Source: Branchiostoma floridae
Taxonomy: Eukaryota > Chordata > Leptocardii > Amphioxiformes > Branchiostomatidae
NCBI RefSeq assembly: GCF_000003815.2
Contig: NC_049997.1
Location: forward strand, 5,623,321 to 5,687,320
Direction of reading: 5' to 3'
DNA length: 64,000 nucleotides
The notes below the pieces were generated by a model. It was not told the origin of the DNA. It worked only from the letters and a program-made list of their open reading frames with translations, and made no database searches. A program made the translations under genes and the position numbers. Of the stretch, positions 52,601-55,600 are shown one piece after another. Numbering within the stretch: position 1 is the first letter of the stretch; each line of letters opens with the position of its first letter.

Positions 52601-55600
52601 GCAAAAGTGGCAGCTAATACAGGTTTTACTGTATTCCAAGACGTGATAACAATTGCAAAACCACTTCATGGCCTGTGTGTAGTAGCCATAAAGTACCCAA
52701 ACTGTTGGCATGGAACACCACCATAATATTGTAGACAGAACTTTGCCTGAGTGTATACACCGTAGAAGCTTTCCTGAAAGCCTAAGAGTGTACCTCTTAT
52801 CTACAGGTGTTCATTTTCACCTAAAGGATATTTAGACATTAGTGTTATGTGTTGGAATAAACTCACGGTTGTCCAAATAATTTGTTCCTGATTTCTGGGC
52901 TTCCAGCAGAATGTTTTGGTTCATCTGTTTCTGGCTCCTTCGTGGCTTTTGTAGTACACTATGTAAGGTCTGCTCCAGGCAAGTATTGCACTTACTTGAG
53001 ATAAAGGCATGGCTATATTTCATTCAGGCAACGAGGTAGATAGAGTGTTTTTTGTCTGTGTATAAACATTCATGCATTCAAGCGTTCACTGAATATTGAC
53101 CTTAACATTGAACAGGTGATTGGGTAGAGGGTCAAGGTGTCTGCCTTCTGACCATTGCTACAAAGTTTTAAGTACTGTAGATTGTTTGAAGTCTGCCAGG
53201 GACTAACTTCACAGTTGGACTGAAAAGGGAAGTTTGCTGTGTTGATGGTTGTAAGAGCCATAGTGTAATGCAAGACAGATCACAATGTTTGCTGGGTAAT
53301 GTTTATAGGGTTTGCTGAACTGAAATTAAAACTGTAATTTGTAAAAGCTGTGATTAGAAACAACAATCAAATGTTAGGCCACAACAATCTAATTTCTTGG
53401 TTCACGGATTCGCTCGCTCCTATCATTTTGGAAAAAAATGAAAATACCACTCAGCAAATTTTCACCAATAATGAAACCATTCACCAACTTTCTGGTGTAG
53501 CAAACATAAAAACTGACACTACTTTTGTAATTTTCAACGAACAGGTGCTGTTACTGTACAGTCATAGTGTTTTTGTACTTTTTTCAAGCTGAAAACTTTT
53601 TATTCTTTCTGTTTTGGATTAGCATTTACCTTTGCCCCAACCATTTTACAATTTTCTATTTTTTTTTATTTTGCCCTCTCGCTCCATAATTTTTATGAAA
53701 AAATCCGTGAACCAAGAAATTAAATTGGTGTGGCCTTATAACAACCCAGGTGTGACACAAATATAGAATACAACACGGTGTATTCCGTGTCACCCAAGGT
53801 ACCAGCCCGACCGTGGGAAGGATCGCCCAGAGGGCAATCCGATCCGCAGGAGGGCTGGGGCCGAGGGTGATGCAGAATACACTGTCACAGTGCTGTATTT
53901 TAATTATGTCATACCCACCTGAGAAAACACATATTTCGATGCGAAATGCATCAGAAGTTGAGAAAATGTAGTGTCCTCGAACAAAAGATTGTAACAACAG
54001 CAATTCTTACGTCCGAATCCAGTATTCGAATTTTCAACCGTATCGTATTCGGCCCGTTCGAAATACTGTAAATACAGAAATGTTTGCGGTGGATTTATGT
54101 TCGCGGTTTTCGCGGTGACCACTTCCACAAACATTTTTCTATTATGGTATTAGACTGCAGTCTATGGTGTTACCTCGAACTTTAAACCACCGCGAAAAGT
54201 CCTTTTTCCCGCTACCGCGTCACAAGTATGACATGAATATGATTGTAACATGCTTTATTATTGACTTCTACAGACCTGATTGTAGTGGTGGCTTCTATCA
54301 TAGTGCTGTGTGTGGGGTCCAATGGACAAGTGTTCGCAACCTCAGCCATCAGGTAAGAACGATAATGATTAATTTTCCTTTTTGAATAGAATTGAAGTGT
54401 GATTTCCAACAGAAGAAATTTGGCTTCCCCAAAGTTTTTGGCTGATTGACCCTAGTCTCTGTGTTCTCAAGTTATGTTGATAGCACAATGACTTGGAACG
54501 CAGTGAATGATGAATCAAGTTATATTTGGTTCCGGGCTAAAGACCCTGCCATTGTGCCAACACAACACCACTATACCAAATCTGCATACCAAATGTCACA
54601 ACAACGCATCTGATAGATTCTTGCTGTTGAACCACACACACACACACAAAGAGAGAGACACACACAGACAGACAGACACAAACACAAACACACACACAGC
54701 CATTGTGCCAACACAACACCACTATACTAAATGTGCATACCAATTGTCACAACAACGCATCAATAGATTCTTGCTGTTAAACCACACACACACACACACA
54801 CACAGAAACACACACACACACAAACATACACACACACACTAACACTGGACACACACACAATGTCCTGTCTAGGTGATAACCTTTCCTTCAACCTCCCACC
54901 GCCTTACTCTCGCTGTGTGATCAATTAGCTCAAAACCACTGAACCACTGACAGTGGGTGGCTTGTCGGAACGCTAATCATCAGGCAACGGTCTGGCCAGA
55001 ATTGCACAGAAAATGGATCTCTTGTGTTCTAAAGGTTCCGGCTTTCCCCGGGGAAACTACAGGAAAATTAAACCCTGATTGATTTCAAGTGTAAGGTTAG
55101 ATCGGTCACAAACTTCGACGTTTCACTCTCCTCTGTCAAGAGAAAGCAATCAAGGCAACCACAAGATAAAAGCTTCTTTGTTTACAGAAAACTTCTGTCA
55201 TGGTCACGAACTTGGCTGAAGGAATAGAAGGTTATGGTTGTTACATGTTAACTTATTAGGATTGTCTCCAGTTTTCAATTTCTTTCCTTCCTTACTTTTT
55301 TAGGGAGCCAAAATTGTTGATTTTTGTTGTTAAAGCCTTAAGTTTGGAATTACAGATTTTTTTTGGAAGGATGGGATGAAATTTTTTTCTGGCCCCACAA
55401 GCAATTTTTATTTACGCAGGGCAAATTTAATTCCTGATTGACAAGTGCATGTCCTACCGACTTGTGTAATCAGGCCAGTGTGATTTTTCCATGGGTGTGA
55501 TTTTTCCATGGGTAGATATCAGTAGATATTGGTCCAGTTACATACTTTTGAGTGCTTCTTACTATACAAGTATAGTGGTTTCCTTACTGTGATTAAAATT